Part shown: positions 1-8,400 of the stretch, one piece after another
Layout: each line of letters opens with the position of its first letter
Numbering within the stretch: the stretch's first letter is position 1
Origin: JBPOIC01 sp052034865
GTDB lineage: Bacteria; UBA10199; JADFYH01
DNA: 64,000 bases
NCBI GenBank assembly: GCA_052034865.1
Contig: JBPOIC010000023.1
Coordinates: 48,973 to 112,972, forward strand
Direction of reading: 5' to 3'
Notes under the pieces: generated by a model
Told to the model about the DNA's origin: nothing
Database searches by the model: none
Seen by the model: only the letters and a program-made list of their open reading frames with translations
Position numbers and translations under genes: made by a program

Positions 1-1118
1 TTGATCTGAGCGTTACCACCGACACGTGAAACAGACAGACCGACGTTGATGGCCGGTCGCACACCTGAATAGAAAAGATCTGTATCCAGATAGATCTGCC
101 CGTCGGTAATCGAAATCACGTTGGTAGGAATATAAGCAGAAACGTCGCCTGCCTGGGTTTCAATAATCGGCAAGGCCGTTAAGGATCCACCCCCACGTTC
201 GCTGGAAAGCTTTGCGGCACGCTCCAGCAGGCGAGAGTGGACGTAGAAAACATCTCCGGGATAGGCTTCACGTCCAGGAGGACGGCGAAGCAAAAGAGAA
301 AGCTGACGATAAGCCACCGCATGTTTGGATAAGTCATCGTAGATGATCAGGGCGTGGCGACCGCTATCTCGGAAATATTCTCCCATGGAACAACCAGAGT
401 AAGGGGAAAGGAATTGCAGAGGGGCAGGGTCAGAGGCGCTGGCAGAAACGACCGTGGTATATTCCATGGCTCCATGCTTGCGCAGTTTGTCGACGACTTG
501 AGCAACCGTCGATTGTTTCTGACCAATCGCAACATAGATACAGAAAACGTTTTGACCTTTTTGGTTAATGATTGTGTCGATTGCAATGGCAGTTTTACCC
601 GTCTGGCGATCACCGATGATGAGTTCGCGCTGACCCCGTCCGATCGGGATCATTGCATCGACTGCCTTGAGCCCTGTCTGTAAAGGTTCACGGACTGGGT
701 CACGGGCAACAATCCCCAAGGCTTTAACTTCAATACGGCGAGTTTCTTGGGTATTGAGAGGACCCATCCCATCGATAGGCTGCCCCAGGGCATTGACGGT
801 TCGGCCCATCAAGGCCTCACCGACGGGCACTTCGGCAATGCGATTGGTGCGCTTGACGGTATCGCCTTCTCGAATCTCGGCGTCGTGTCCCATGACCGCA
901 ATACCAACGTTATCTTCTTCAAGATTTAAGGCAATGCCATAAATCTGATGGGAAAACTCGACCAGCTCACCAGCCATCACCTTACCTAACCCATGAACGC
1001 GGGCAATTCCATCACCGATTGATAGCACTGTACCAACTTCAGCACGCTCGATGCTTTTCCCATAGGAATCGATTTGCTGTTTAATAATCTGACTGATTTC
1101 TTCCGGACGAATTTGCAT
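1..1118 (-). CDS. atpA: ATP synthase F1 subunit alpha (partial, 5' part of gene)
   Basis: This is the nucleotide-binding, non-catalytic alpha subunit of the F1 headpiece. The start codon at 1118 is preceded by AAGGAG. The frame stays open to the window edge, so about 372 N-terminal codons are present and the C-terminus lies outside. The start MQIRPEEIS, the segment GDGIARVHGLGKVMAGE and the Walker A GDRQTGKT (about 583-620) are diagnostic. It is the last gene seen of a b'-b-delta-alpha operon. A 127-base gap separates it from atpH, larger than the other spacings in the operon. Gamma, beta and epsilon presumably follow beyond the window (inference). Confidence 0.97.
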   Translation of the reverse strand, partial: MQIRPEEISQIIKQQIDSYGKSIERAEVGTVLSIGDGIARVHGLGKVMAGELVEFSHQIYGIALNLEEDNVGIAVMGHDAEIREGDTVKRTNRIAEVPVGEALMGRTVNALGQPIDGMGPLNTQETRRIEVKALGIVARDPVREPLQTGLKAVDAMIPIGRGQRELIIGDRQTGKTAIAIDTIINQKGQNVFCIYVAIGQKQSTVAQVVDKLRKHGAMEYTTVVSASASDPAPLQFLSPYSGCSMGEYFRDSGRHALIIYDDLSKHAVAYRQLSLLLRRPPGREAYPGDVFYVHSRLLERAAKLSSERGGGSLTALPIIETQAGDVSAYIPTNVISITDGQIYLDTDLFYSGVRPAINVGLSVSRVGGNAQI

Positions 1119-1245
1119 GTTCTACTCCTTAATCAGGGGTCTGATCTGAATCGTCAATTTTTAAAATTGGGATTCAGATGCTTTATCTTTCGTATGGGAC
1201 AATCTTTTTGTTTTTTCTGATAAAATATAGAGCTAACCTGACAAC

Positions 1246-1797
1246 TCAAAGAATGACCGCATGTCTCATTTTTTCCTGCATATGAACAAGGGTCGTTTTC
1301 ACACTGCCATCAAAAACTTGGTCTGCAATCCGAATCACAATACCCCCCAGGATCGATGGATCGACTGCTATCTGCAAAATAACATTTTTTTCAGTCATTT
1401 TTTCCAGCACACTTCGCAAATGGACCTGGGAAGATTCCTCCAAAGCGCTCTGCACCTTCACCTGAACGCGCACTCGGTTTAAGGCTTCATCCGCCTGATC
1501 ACGAAAAGAAAGAAAGATATCTGAAAAAAACGCCATGCGTTCGCGGTCGATCAGGAGTGAAAGAAAGTGCTGCGTACTTAAAGAAAGTCCTAAAGGTTGA
1601 ACCAGCTTTTCCAAAGCTGCTTTGCGCTCGTGAGCCTCAAAAGCCTGATCGGTCATAAAAATCTTAAGCTCGCGCGAACAGCGCAAGGCCTGATCAAAGA
1701 GGGCCAACTCATTTAAATAGGCATCTATTTTCCGCTGCTCAATGGCCACCAGAAGAAAGGCTCTGGCCCAACGGCGACCTAAGGATCCGATACTCAT
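1246..1797 (-). CDS. atpH: ATP synthase F1 subunit delta
   Basis: This is the peripheral-stalk delta (OSCP-type) subunit that joins the b dimer to the top of F1. The product is about 183 residues, the usual length. It starts MSIGSLGRRWARAF and has the family's C-terminal region (DPSILGGIVIRIADQVFDGS). The start at 1797 is chosen because its ATGA overlaps the stop of atpF by four bases, typical of translational coupling. A longer frame reaches 1887 but lies wholly inside atpF and adds a non-family N-terminus. Confidence 0.95.
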   Translation of the reverse strand: MSIGSLGRRWARAFLLVAIEQRKIDAYLNELALFDQALRCSRELKIFMTDQAFEAHERKAALEKLVQPLGLSLSTQHFLSLLIDRERMAFFSDIFLSFRDQADEALNRVRVQVKVQSALEESSQVHLRSVLEKMTEKNVILQIAVDPSILGGIVIRIADQVFDGSVKTTLVHMQEKMRHAVIL

Positions 1798-2417
1798 GAA
1801 AGCCTCTCCATCTGCTGAATGTAGCGATGAACCATCCGAGCCTGATCTTGTGGGGTCAGACGTTCTCGAATGAGTTTTTCGGCCCATTCTCCCGCCAAGC
1901 GAACAGTTTCTTCCCGTAAGGCTTCTTTGGCTCTTGTAAACTCCTGACTTCCAACCAATCTCGCAACCTGATCCATTCGAGCCGAAGCGGCCCTGGCTTC
2001 CTCAATAATTTTTTTACGGGCCATCTCCCCTTCTTCTTTCAAAGAAGCAATCAGCGTTTCCATCTCTTTTTGAATGACCTCAAGACGCTTTTGATACTGA
2101 AGAAGCTGACCCTGGGCTTCCTGCTTTTCTCTGGCAAAACGTTCAATTTTTTCGGCAATTTCTTTAGAGCGAGAAGCCAAAAAATCTTTCAAGGGCCTTC
2201 TCAGAAGAAAGATGAGAAGAAGGAGCAGAAGGATGAAGTTGATCCAGGGATAAACGATGTCACGAACGGGATCGAAGGCGTGACCACCATGACCTTCCGC
2301 CTCAGAAGCCCACAGCGTCAGGGTCGAGGAGGAAAGAATGGAAAAAAACAACACCGATGTAAAAATCTTTTTAATCATGAAAATAAAAATTGGAAATGAG
2401 ATGTAAACCGGCTTCAA
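1794..2417 (-). CDS. atpF: ATP synthase F0 subunit b
   Basis: This is a b-type stator subunit. It has a hydrophobic N-terminal stretch, a short His/Gly segment (EGHGGHAFDP), a membrane helix (INFILLLLLLIFLLRR) and then a long charged coiled-coil helix ending in a delta-contacting tail. The N-terminus is unusual. Before the conserved membrane anchor there is an extra hydrophobic, signal-like segment (about residues 14-36), seen in some deltaproteobacterial b subunits. The start is uncertain: a TTG at 2417, five bases after the b' stop and with AAGG close upstream, or an ATG at 2378 with no clear ribosome site. It overlaps atpH by four bases. Confidence 0.93.
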   Translation of the reverse strand: MKPVYISFPIFIFMIKKIFTSVLFFSILSSSTLTLWASEAEGHGGHAFDPVRDIVYPWINFILLLLLLIFLLRRPLKDFLASRSKEIAEKIERFAREKQEAQGQLLQYQKRLEVIQKEMETLIASLKEEGEMARKKIIEEARAASARMDQVARLVGSQEFTRAKEALREETVRLAGEWAEKLIRERLTPQDQARMVHRYIQQMERLS

Positions 2418-2422
2418 AAACC

Positions 2423-2860
2423 TTAAGCAACATCCTTTTCAAAAACACGATCCGCCATTTTTTGAGCAACTTCTTCGATGACTTTTTTAATCTGAATCTG
2501 AGCCGCTTCCTGCTCGCACCTCACCTCTGACCGAATCTGCTTTAGGTAGGCCTCAGAGGCGTCCTTCGCGTGAGCCATGATTTTGGCAGCCTCCGCTTCA
2601 CCTTCACGACGGATCTTCTCTTTAATCTCGATGCCCTGAAGTCTCGCCTGCTGAATCTTCTGTTCATACTCTTTCATGAGGGCTTCAATTTGGACACGTA
2701 GAGAGTCGACAGCTTCGGAAGCGCCATCGGTAGCATTTTTTCGCTTTTCGAAAACGCGGAGGGCGGGTTGAATGACTAAAGAATTGAGGGAAAAGAAAAC
2801 CACAAGAAACAGGGCCAGCTGAATAAAGAAGGTTTGATCTGGTTGTAGTTCTAGTCCCAT
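2423..2860 (-). CDS. atpF2: ATP synthase F0 subunit b'
   Basis: This is a second b-type subunit (b') of 145 residues. It has one N-terminal membrane helix (FFIQLALFLVVFFSLNSLVI) followed by FEKRKNAT and a long Glu/Lys/Gln-rich amphipathic helix. Adjacent b and b' genes imply a heterodimeric stator, as in photosynthetic bacteria and many deltaproteobacteria. It is the first gene of the operon in this window, ending five bases before the b start. No strong Shine-Dalgarno is visible before its ATG. Confidence 0.93.
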   Translation of the reverse strand: MGLELQPDQTFFIQLALFLVVFFSLNSLVIQPALRVFEKRKNATDGASEAVDSLRVQIEALMKEYEQKIQQARLQGIEIKEKIRREGEAEAAKIMAHAKDASEAYLKQIRSEVRCEQEAAQIQIKKVIEEVAQKMADRVFEKDVA

Positions 2861-3196
2861 GGGGGATTACCCGGCTTTTGATTTGAGAATAAAAATTTCT
2901 GTTTGGATTTTGTGTCTCGGATTCGGGCTTAAACCCACGCAAATCCTGATTTCACGGGCCTTCCCGACGTTGAAAGGCGCGTGCAGTTAACATGTGGTTT
3001 TTTATTCTGTCAAGAAATTTACCCTGCAAATTCAATCCCCTGAAATTCATGAGTTTTATGAAAGTTGAATGAATTTTCAGGCAAGGTTTGTTTGAATAAA
3101 TGGAGGAAGTGAAAACTTGTTTAATGCCTAAAGACACCCCTCTGGCTTCATGCTTGAGGCTTCCCAACCTTTCCTTTACGCTTGTTATAAGGCCCC
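2861..3196. other. Divergent intergenic region between atp operon and esterase
   Basis: This 336-base AT-rich stretch has no convincing gene. Short minus-strand frames here have no family-like sequence. It should hold the promoters of both the leftward atp operon and the rightward esterase gene; the best candidate is listed separately. Direct AT-rich motifs resembling GAAATTCATGAG / GAATGAATTTTCAGG (about 3042-3080) are visible but unexplained. Confidence 0.5.
2985..3013 (-). promoter_or_regulatory. Candidate sigma-70 promoter of the atp operon
   Basis: Reading leftward there is a perfect TTGACA (-35, 3013-3008), a 17-base spacer and TTAACT (-10, 2990-2985). The -35 and spacing are ideal and the -10 is weak (three of six). 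It lies about 125 bases upstream of the b' start. The position fits an operon promoter but the call is by eye only. Confidence 0.45.
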
Positions 3197-3976
3197 ATGA
3201 ACAACCCAAAACCCAAAATTCAGAAAACCTTATCGATCGAGCTCCACAAGGGAGATGAAGGAGTTCTGCTAGTTCATGGTTTTACTGCAACTCCACACTC
3301 GCTTGCATATCTGGCACAAACCCTTGCCCAGGAAGGATATTCTGCTCTCGCCCCCTTACTGGCAGGTCATGGAAGCACACCGGAAGAAATGGAAAAAACT
3401 CATTGGGAGGATTGGTACTCAAGTGTCGAGCAAGCTTATTTGAAACTCAAGAAAACCTGCAAACAGGTTCACGCCATCGGACTCTCGATGGGAGGACTGT
3501 TGGCCTTGCATCTGGCAAACCAACATTCGGTCAAAAGCCTCACCCTCTTGGCAACCCCACTTTTTATGGAAGAATGGAGTCTGATTCACCTGCTTCCACT
3601 TTTATGGAAAACCCCTCTGCGTTTTTTTTACCGGTTTGTAAAAAAATCAGGACCCTCTCTTCTTGATCCCACCGAAACCCGAAACTATCAATCGTATGAT
3701 CGTATTCCTCTTGCCTCTGTCATCGAGCTTTTGAAGCTTCAGGTAAAAGTACAACAGGAACTGAAAAGAATTACGGTCCCCACCCTGATCGCCCATGCCC
3801 TCCAGGATGCAACCGTACCCTACTCCAACCTCGAGCAGTTACGAGAAAGACTCACTTCTGCAAAAACCGAAATCCTCACCTTAAAAAAATCCGGCCATAT
3901 TGTGACGATGGATTATGAGCGGGATTTGGTGGCTCGCCGGGTATTGAAATTTATCCGAAAGCAAAACGAGAAATGA
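3197..3976 (+). CDS. Alpha/beta-hydrolase, carboxylesterase/monoacylglycerol-lipase type
   Basis: This 259-residue protein has a complete catalytic triad layout. The oxyanion segment is LLVHGFTATPHS, the nucleophile elbow is GLSMGG (Ser near residue 97), the acid is in ALQDATVP (near 204) and the His is in SGHIVTMDYE (near 234). The order and spacing resemble the Est30-type carboxylesterases, which hydrolyse short- to medium-chain esters. There is no signal peptide, so it is probably cytoplasmic. It stands alone, diverging from the atp operon. The physiological substrate cannot be read from the sequence. Confidence 0.85.
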   Translation: MNNPKPKIQKTLSIELHKGDEGVLLVHGFTATPHSLAYLAQTLAQEGYSALAPLLAGHGSTPEEMEKTHWEDWYSSVEQAYLKLKKTCKQVHAIGLSMGGLLALHLANQHSVKSLTLLATPLFMEEWSLIHLLPLLWKTPLRFFYRFVKKSGPSLLDPTETRNYQSYDRIPLASVIELLKLQVKVQQELKRITVPTLIAHALQDATVPYSNLEQLRERLTSAKTEILTLKKSGHIVTMDYERDLVARRVLKFIRKQNEK

Positions 3977-4006
3977 TTTTGGGAAGTGGGGAGAAGAAAG
4001 AATTCA

Positions 4007-4060
4007 GAAGATAGAAAAAACCTTGAATCGAATTTTCTGTAGGTCCTGTGAGATTGCCCT
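4007..4060. repeat. Dispersed intergenic repeat (TGTAGG family), degenerate copy
   Basis: The blocks CAGAAGATAGAA and AATTTTCTGTAGG, followed shortly by GCCCT, recur in the same order at 41425-41475. There they surround a perfect GGGCGAG/CTCGCCC palindrome. This copy has lost most of the palindrome. It lies between the converging esterase and TPR lipoprotein genes. Confidence 0.6.
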
Positions 4061-4075
4061 GAAAGAATTGCCATC

Positions 4076-5761
4076 CTAATTTCCATTTCGCAGCTGTCCC
4101 AATTTTTTTTGAATGCGCCCAAGATCTCTTTGATCGGCAAAGTCTTTGTCCGGATGAGATTCCAGGTTGATCTGGGCACGCTCATAATAGCCCAAGGCTT
4201 TTTGCGGATTTCCAAGCTTTAAATAAACATCCCCCAGGTGTTCGAGAACAATGGGCTCATTAGGGACAAGCTCTATGGCTTTCAACAAAAATCCCAAAGC
4301 CCGATGAGTTTCCCCCTTCTTGAAATAAACCCAACCCAAACTGTCGAGAATGTAGCCATCTTTTGGCTTGAGAAGGACGGCCTGTGAAACAAGCTTGAGA
4401 GCATCTTCGAGATGAATGCCCTGATCTGCGTAGGAATAGCCGACATAATTCATGGCGCCCACATTTTTAGGATTCAGCGCCAGTAGGCTGAGCATGGTTT
4501 TAAGACCCTGCGAGGAATCCCCCTTCTTATCATAAGTGGCACCCAGACTAAACAGAAGCCGCTCATCTTTTGGATACTTTTGAATGGCCCGATTTAAAAC
4601 TTCAATCGCCTGATCGTACTTTTTCCCGGAGTTATAAAGTGCTGCCCAGACCGCATAAAACTCCGGCACATCGCCCCGAAGGACGACGGCCTTTTGAATA
4701 AGGACGAGGGCTTCTTCTATCTGATGTTGATCTTCATGGATGATGATTCTGTGAAGGATGGCATCTTTATAAAAAGGAGAATCTTCGGAAACCTGGCTGA
4801 GTGAATCAAGGGCGGCTGGATAATCTTTTTGGGCCTGGTAAGTGACTCCCAGATAATATTGGGTCCGATCTGATTGAGGATTTTTTTCCAGGATTTTTTT
4901 AAAAAAGTGAATCGCTGAAGGGTAATCCTGTTTTTCATAACTTAATAATCCCAACCGCAAACTCGTAGCGAGATCTTCAGGCAGGATTTTGTTTAGCTCC
5001 TGATAGATGCGTTCTGCATCTTTCAGACGCTTTTGATCGAGATAAAGCTGACCCAAGGCCTGCAAGGTGCGAACGTCGTCTGGATTATCGTATAAAACCT
5101 GTTCATAGAGGACAATGGCGCGGGGTGCGTCCTTTTTAAAACCAGAGTAAACTGTCGCCAAAAGAAAAGACCCCGTTGTGGAGGTCGGAACTTCTTTTTT
5201 GAGGCGCTGCAAGACCTCAATACCACGATCAATTTTATCCTGTCCCAGATACTCACGGGCTAAAGAAACATGGGCCTCTTCATCCTTGGGATTGAGCTGG
5301 ATGGCCTTTTGGTATTCCTCGATTGCCAAAGCCGTCTCTTTGCGCGCCGAGTATAATTTACCCAGGGTTAAATGGGCCGATTGATTTTTAGGATCCAGCC
5401 GAATGGCCTCGCGTACGGCGCCTAAGGCCTCTTCAATTCGATTTGCCTCAATATTTCCGCGCGCCAGCTCCTCTCTTAAAAAAGAGGATTGCGGATCGAC
5501 TTCCACCGTACGCTTCAGATCTTCCAGGGCAAATTCCTGATTCCCCTCAAAGGCGTTCAGCTTGGCAAGCAGGTAGTAATAATAGCGATTGCCTTTAAAA
5601 CTGACTTTTTCTTCATGGTATTTGGGCCTAGGATTTTCAAGTGCGGCTTCGGAGGAAAAATCGTGATTGTGTTTGCGGGTGTGTCCGGGAGAACGATGAG
5701 CGCACGCTGAAAAAAGAAAGAGAAGAAAGATGGGAAAAAAAATGGCAGTTCGAAATTTCAT
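4076..5761 (-). CDS. TPR-repeat outer-membrane-type lipoprotein
   Basis: This 561-residue lipoprotein begins with a signal peptide and a lipobox (LFSAC, Cys at about residue 20). The rest is almost entirely tetratricopeptide repeats of about 34 residues, with typical signatures such as AIRLDPKNQSAHLTLGKLY and ALGYYERAQ. TPR arrays are protein-binding scaffolds; the partner is unknown. It follows hemH with only four bases between them, so it is probably cotranscribed with the haem genes, but nothing indicates a haem role. It ends with TAG, showing that amber is a normal stop codon here. Confidence 0.88.
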   Translation of the reverse strand: MKFRTAIFFPIFLLFLFSACAHRSPGHTRKHNHDFSSEAALENPRPKYHEEKVSFKGNRYYYYLLAKLNAFEGNQEFALEDLKRTVEVDPQSSFLREELARGNIEANRIEEALGAVREAIRLDPKNQSAHLTLGKLYSARKETALAIEEYQKAIQLNPKDEEAHVSLAREYLGQDKIDRGIEVLQRLKKEVPTSTTGSFLLATVYSGFKKDAPRAIVLYEQVLYDNPDDVRTLQALGQLYLDQKRLKDAERIYQELNKILPEDLATSLRLGLLSYEKQDYPSAIHFFKKILEKNPQSDRTQYYLGVTYQAQKDYPAALDSLSQVSEDSPFYKDAILHRIIIHEDQHQIEEALVLIQKAVVLRGDVPEFYAVWAALYNSGKKYDQAIEVLNRAIQKYPKDERLLFSLGATYDKKGDSSQGLKTMLSLLALNPKNVGAMNYVGYSYADQGIHLEDALKLVSQAVLLKPKDGYILDSLGWVYFKKGETHRALGFLLKAIELVPNEPIVLEHLGDVYLKLGNPQKALGYYERAQINLESHPDKDFADQRDLGRIQKKLGQLRNGN

Positions 5762-5765
5762 ATTT

Positions 5766-6776
5766 TTAAGAATGGGCGCCAGACAAAGTCTTTATGAGAA
5801 CCAAATCCCGCAACGCCTCGATAAAAACTGGCGAATCATTGAGGGCGGGCATCAACTCATATTGCTTCATTCCCAACCGAAGCGCCAAATCTCCATAAAG
5901 CATTTTCAACTCATACAGGGTTTCGGAATGATCTGATACAAAACTGATGGGAACTGCCACGATATTTTTCACACCTTTTTCGGCCAATTGCTGAATCGTA
6001 TCGACCGTATTCGGAGAGAGCCATTTTAATGGGCCCACCTTACTCTGATAGGAAAGATGCGCAGGACACGAAACCTGAAGCTCCTTTAAGATCAGCTCCA
6101 TGCTTTGCCGAATCTGTTGATCGTAAGGGTCGCCCTTCTCAATCTCACGGATGGGAATTCCATGGGCGCTAAAGAGCAGGTGGATGTCTTTTTCTTCGAC
6201 ATTTGAAAACCGGCTCAAGGCCTCGCGGATGCGCAAGACCATCGCGCGGATATAAAAAGGATGATCCTGATAGCTTTTCACCAAATCCACCCGATCAAAG
6301 GAGATCTTTGATTTTTGAACTAGGCGCTCCCATTCCCGTTCGCTGGAGCGTGTGGTGGTGTAAGAGTACTGCGGATAAAGCGGCAAAAGGATGACCTGAC
6401 GGACTCCTTCTTTTTGAAGGGAATGCAGGGCATCTTGTGTAAAAGGGCGCCAATAGCGCATTGCAACGACTACTTTAAATCGACGCCCTTCGTGAGAGGA
6501 TTCATTCAACTTCGTCTCGAGCGCACTCGCCTGTTGAAGTGTCAATTCGGTAATCGGAGATTTCCCACCCATCGCCTCATAATAGACCTGGCTTTTGGGT
6601 GCCCGTAAGGAAGAGATGAAATAAGCCAAAGGTTTTCGAAATAAAAAGCTTAATGGAAAGGTGAAAATATCCGGATCTAAAAACAGGTTGTAGAGGAAGG
6701 GTTTAACCGCCTGCAACGAATCCGGTCCACCCAGGTTGAAAAGCACCACGCCAATCGGAGGAGGAGAAGAGTTCAT
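5766..6776 (-). CDS. hemH: Ferrochelatase
   Basis: This enzyme inserts Fe2+ into protoporphyrin IX, the last step of protohaem synthesis. The product is 336 residues, normal for bacterial HemH. Landmarks are the N-terminal GVVLFNLGGPDS, PLYPQYS in the porphyrin-binding region, the metal-binding His in FSAHGIP and the PISFVSDHSETLYE motif with its conserved Glu. Its start overlaps the hemN stop by four bases (ATGA), so the two are translationally coupled. Confidence 0.97.
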   Translation of the reverse strand: MNSSPPPIGVVLFNLGGPDSLQAVKPFLYNLFLDPDIFTFPLSFLFRKPLAYFISSLRAPKSQVYYEAMGGKSPITELTLQQASALETKLNESSHEGRRFKVVVAMRYWRPFTQDALHSLQKEGVRQVILLPLYPQYSYTTTRSSEREWERLVQKSKISFDRVDLVKSYQDHPFYIRAMVLRIREALSRFSNVEEKDIHLLFSAHGIPIREIEKGDPYDQQIRQSMELILKELQVSCPAHLSYQSKVGPLKWLSPNTVDTIQQLAEKGVKNIVAVPISFVSDHSETLYELKMLYGDLALRLGMKQYELMPALNDSPVFIEALRDLVLIKTLSGAHS

Positions 6777-8161
6777 ACAGTTCTGGAAAAGACCGGCCTT
6801 TCTTTCATCATCTGCTCAAGATACGCATCAAAGACCATCACGATATTGCGCATCAAGAGCACGCCCATCCCCACAATCTGGATGAGCTTGTTTTTTCGAA
6901 TGACCAATCCCTGGTCGACAAATTCATTCAGCTTTTCAAGGGCAGGTGCAAAGTAGTTACTGAAATCAATATTAAATTCCTTCTCGATCTTTTCTTCATC
7001 GAGCTCCAGGTGACACATGAGGCGCATGATCACTTCGCGGCGAAGATGATCATCCTTGGTCATCCGGTAGCCGACGTGAATGGCTGGATGATGCCCTTCG
7101 ATGGCACTGTAATATTCCGGCAGTGTTTTCGCATTCTGGGCGTAAACATTTGTGAGCTGACTGATGGCACTCATCCCCAAAGCGACCACATCACAACCCG
7201 CGCGAGTCGAATACCCCTGAAAATTCCGGTAAAGGGTTTTGTTTTTTTGCGCAATTGCAAGCTCATCATCGGGTTTGGCAAAATGATCCATGCCAATGTA
7301 TTCGTAACCTGCTCCTGTCAATTTCTCGATCGTCATTTTTAAAAGCCTTAATTTGACCTCGGGAGTGGGCAGATCTTCGGCGCGGATCAAATTCATGTGT
7401 TTTTTCAGCCACGGCACATGGGCATAGTTAAACACCGCAATTCGGTCCGGAGAGATTTGAATGATTTTTTCAACGGTTTCTTCAAAACTCTGAAGTGTCT
7501 GGAAGGGCAGTCCGTAGATCAAATCCAGATTGAGACTCTTAATACCTACCTGACGGGACCAATCGATCGCATCGCGGGTGATCGATTCGGGCTGAACGCG
7601 ATTTACCGCCTGTTGAACCTGAGGATTGAAATCCTGCACCCCCATCGAAAGTCGATTAAATCCTGCCTCTTTAAAAGCCTTGATGTGATCAAAAGTCAGC
7701 TCACGCGGATCAATTTCGGAAGAAGCTTCGATGTCGGGTGAAAAACGAAAAGTTTTTTGAAGGGTCAGCCCCAGATCCAGAATTTCCTGAGGAGTCAAGT
7801 GACTTGGAGTTCCTCCGCCCCAATGAAGCTGACGAACCGATCTTTGAGGATTTAAAAGACGCGAATAAAGGTCGATCTCTTTTTTAAGGACACTGAGATA
7901 ATCAGCGATCTTTTTGCGATCTTTCGTAACGATCATGTTGCAGCCGCAAAAATAACAAAGGGTGTCGCAAAAAGGCAGATGGAAATAAAGCGAGAGGGGC
8001 TCGCGGGTTTCAGGCGGATTGGTTTGGCGAAGCTCTTCTTCAAAATCCTGAAAGGTAAAATTTTTATGAAACAGAGGTGCCGTGGGATAACTCGTATAGC
8101 GCGGGCCCGGGCGGTCGTAGCGTTTTAGGAGAGAAATATCGATGTTTGAAAATAAGGACAT
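6773..8161 (-). CDS. hemN: Oxygen-independent coproporphyrinogen III oxidase (radical SAM)
   Basis: This enzyme decarboxylates coproporphyrinogen III to protoporphyrinogen IX without oxygen. The product is 462 residues. It has the HemN-type N-terminus RYDRPGPRYTSYPTAP, which HemW proteins lack. The cluster motif is CDTLCYFCGC (CxxxCxxC plus the extra Cys typical of true HemN), with GGGTPS and the C-terminal HemN domain also present. It is coupled to hemH by a four-base overlap. Together with hemE it suggests haem synthesis able to run anaerobically. Confidence 0.96.
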   Translation of the reverse strand: MSLFSNIDISLLKRYDRPGPRYTSYPTAPLFHKNFTFQDFEEELRQTNPPETREPLSLYFHLPFCDTLCYFCGCNMIVTKDRKKIADYLSVLKKEIDLYSRLLNPQRSVRQLHWGGGTPSHLTPQEILDLGLTLQKTFRFSPDIEASSEIDPRELTFDHIKAFKEAGFNRLSMGVQDFNPQVQQAVNRVQPESITRDAIDWSRQVGIKSLNLDLIYGLPFQTLQSFEETVEKIIQISPDRIAVFNYAHVPWLKKHMNLIRAEDLPTPEVKLRLLKMTIEKLTGAGYEYIGMDHFAKPDDELAIAQKNKTLYRNFQGYSTRAGCDVVALGMSAISQLTNVYAQNAKTLPEYYSAIEGHHPAIHVGYRMTKDDHLRREVIMRLMCHLELDEEKIEKEFNIDFSNYFAPALEKLNEFVDQGLVIRKNKLIQIVGMGVLLMRNIVMVFDAYLEQMMKERPVFSRTV

Positions 8162-8296
8162 ATATATCAGGATCTAATGAATCTGTTTTTTTGCAGCTCT
8201 TTTATTATGAAAGACGGAGCTGGAGGATGCTGAGCAGAAAAGGAAAGTTGATTCTGTCTTCTATCTTTTGGATTCTGAATTCTCATTTTTTTAATT

Positions 8297-8367
8297 CCCC
8301 TCCTTTGGAGGGGTGCCCGTCAAAGCGGGGTGGTCTAACCGAGAAAATTGAATTCAAGGTTTTCTTC
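8297..8367 (+). repeat. Dispersed GC-rich intergenic repeat, copy 1
   Basis: A small palindrome (CCCCTCC...GGAGGGG) is followed by GCCCGTCAAAGCGGGGTGGT, CCGAGAAA and GAATTCAAGGTTTTCTTC. The same ordered blocks recur at 47915-47986. The last block recurs exactly at 19059-19076. It occupies the hemE-hemN gap. Confidence 0.8.
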
Positions 8368-8400
8368 GGGATTCTTCCTTCACCACGCCTTCTCCCCCAT

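Noticed and set aside
2952..3209. 85-codon minus-strand frame upstream of the atp operon
   Set aside because: No family signal and it crosses the likely atp promoter.
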